64,000 nucleotides of DNA from Vibrio tetraodonis (lineage in GTDB: Bacteria; Pseudomonadota; Gammaproteobacteria; Enterobacterales; Vibrionaceae): the NCBI RefSeq assembly GCF_003350295.1, contig NZ_QLYY01000024.1, forward strand, positions 1-64,000, read 5' to 3'. The stretch's first letter is position 1; every line of letters begins with the position of its first letter. The position numbers and the translations under genes were made by a program. Shown in pieces: positions 63,240 through 64,000 of this stretch. Under the pieces are notes generated by a model. That model saw nothing but the letters and a program-made list of their open reading frames with translations, was not told where the DNA came from and made no database searches.

Positions 63240-64000
63240 ATGACAGATACAGGCGAGAAGTTAGATACCGCTATAGAATCAAATGAAACCACGCATTTTG
63301 GCTTTAGCACGGTAGCCAAAGAGGAAAAAGTCGCTAAGGTTGCGCAAGTCTTTCATTCCGTTGCTGCAAAGTATGACATCATGAATGATTTGATGTCGGT
63401 CGGGATCCATCGCTTATGGAAAAGATTTACCATTGATTGCAGTGGAGTTCGCCCAGGGCATAAAGTGCTTGATTTAGGTGGTGGTACTGGAGATCTTACG
63501 GCGAAGTTCTCACGAATCGTCGGTGATAAAGGGCATGTCATCCTTGCTGATATCAATAACTCAATGCTCAATGTTGGCCGTGACAAGCTTCGTGACAGTG
63601 GTGTTGTTGGTAATGTTCACTATGTTCAAGCCAACGCTGAGGAATTACCGTTTCCAGATAATTATTTTGATGCTATCACTATTAGCTTTTGTCTTCGTAA
63701 TGTCACGGACAAAGATAAAGCGCTAGCATCAATGTTTCGGGTTTTAAAACCAGGCGGTCGCTTACTGGTGTTAGAGTTTTCTAAACCTGTATTTGAGCCA
63801 TTATCGAAGCTGTACGATGCGTATTCCTTCCACCTATTGCCAAAAATGGGCGAACTAGTGGCCAACGATGCAGAAAGCTACCGTTATCTCGCTGAGTCCA
63901 TTCGTATGCATCCAGATCAAAATACACTCAAAGGTATGATGGAATCGGCAGGTTTCGAAAACACCAGTTACCATAACTTGACTGGGGGCATCGTTGCTCT
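63240..64000 (+). CDS. ubiE: Ubiquinone/menaquinone methyltransferase UbiE (partial, runs off the window)
   Basis: UbiE is the C-methyltransferase of ubiquinone and menaquinone synthesis. The visible 253 residues include VAQVFHSVAAKYDIMNDLMS, SAM motif I LDLGGGTGDLT, and LRNVTDKDKALASMFRVLKP with GGRLLVLEFSKP. The ATG at 63240 has AGAGGA upstream. The frame is still open at the window edge; only the last few residues should be missing, since the family is about 255-260 aa. Confidence 0.95.
   Translation, partial: MTDTGEKLDTAIESNETTHFGFSTVAKEEKVAKVAQVFHSVAAKYDIMNDLMSVGIHRLWKRFTIDCSGVRPGHKVLDLGGGTGDLTAKFSRIVGDKGHVILADINNSMLNVGRDKLRDSGVVGNVHYVQANAEELPFPDNYFDAITISFCLRNVTDKDKALASMFRVLKPGGRLLVLEFSKPVFEPLSKLYDAYSFHLLPKMGELVANDAESYRYLAESIRMHPDQNTLKGMMESAGFENTSYHNLTGGIVA

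Overview
The window looks like the origin-proximal part of the large chromosome of a Vibrio. It opens with the end of an rRNA operon (23S end, 5S, tRNA-Asp, tRNA-Trp). It then carries the thiCEFSGH operon behind a TPP riboswitch, a tsrA/asnC neighbourhood, the uspA-ftnA-uspB cluster, and finally rmuC and ubiE. Two exact 16-bp ParB-binding parS palindromes, one inside thiE and one just after thiH, support a position close to the replication origin.

Layout. Positions 1-23037 are mostly core: rRNA/tRNA, a Tat-exported multicopper oxidase, the fluoride channel crcB, thiamine synthesis, an M24 aminopeptidase, a LysR regulator divergent from a Bcr-type exporter, tsrA, asnC, a GGDEF-EAL sensor, rsmJ, a drug/metabolite transporter, uspA, ftnA, uspB and yhiN. 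A large accessory zone begins three bases after the yhiN stop and runs to about 60 kb or 61.6 kb. The chromosome resumes with rmuC and the incomplete ubiE.

Accessory zone, part A (23041-42421) is a 19.4-kb Tn7-like transposon bounded by a perfect 26-bp inverted repeat with additional TnsB-type repeats. The tnsABC genes and a tnsD-type targeting gene lie at the yhiN end. A second, different TniQ-family gene lies at the far end, with no cas genes or CRISPR array. An antiparallel gene between tnsC and tnsD encodes what may be a P-loop-less ATPase-like protein. Cargo is a 58-aa HTH gene, a type I restriction-modification operon in the order hsdR-hsdS-(PrrC-like ATPase/HEPN-like protein)-hsdM, a Tle1-like type VI lipase effector with a lipoprotein partner (probable immunity), and a frameshifted zinc-ribbon gene. 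The far end of the element cuts off a host tonB gene, and the flanks show no 5-bp target duplication, so the island has been rearranged.

Part B (42422 to about 60 kb) contains a TonB(truncated)-ExbD-ExbB set with a FecA/FecR/FecI-like cell-surface signalling receptor system, a broken TetR gene, and a catalase-ankyrin pair next to an HbpS-like haem-binding protein and a two-component system. It also contains two small secreted proteins, a proaerolysin-type pore-forming toxin, and an overlapping ToxR/ToxS-like (or VtrA/VtrC-like) membrane regulator pair. An HDOD protein and an EamA transporter precede rmuC. The most unusual feature is the Tn7-like element with two TniQ-family selectors, a possible accessory ATPase-like factor, and combined anti-phage and inter-bacterial cargo.
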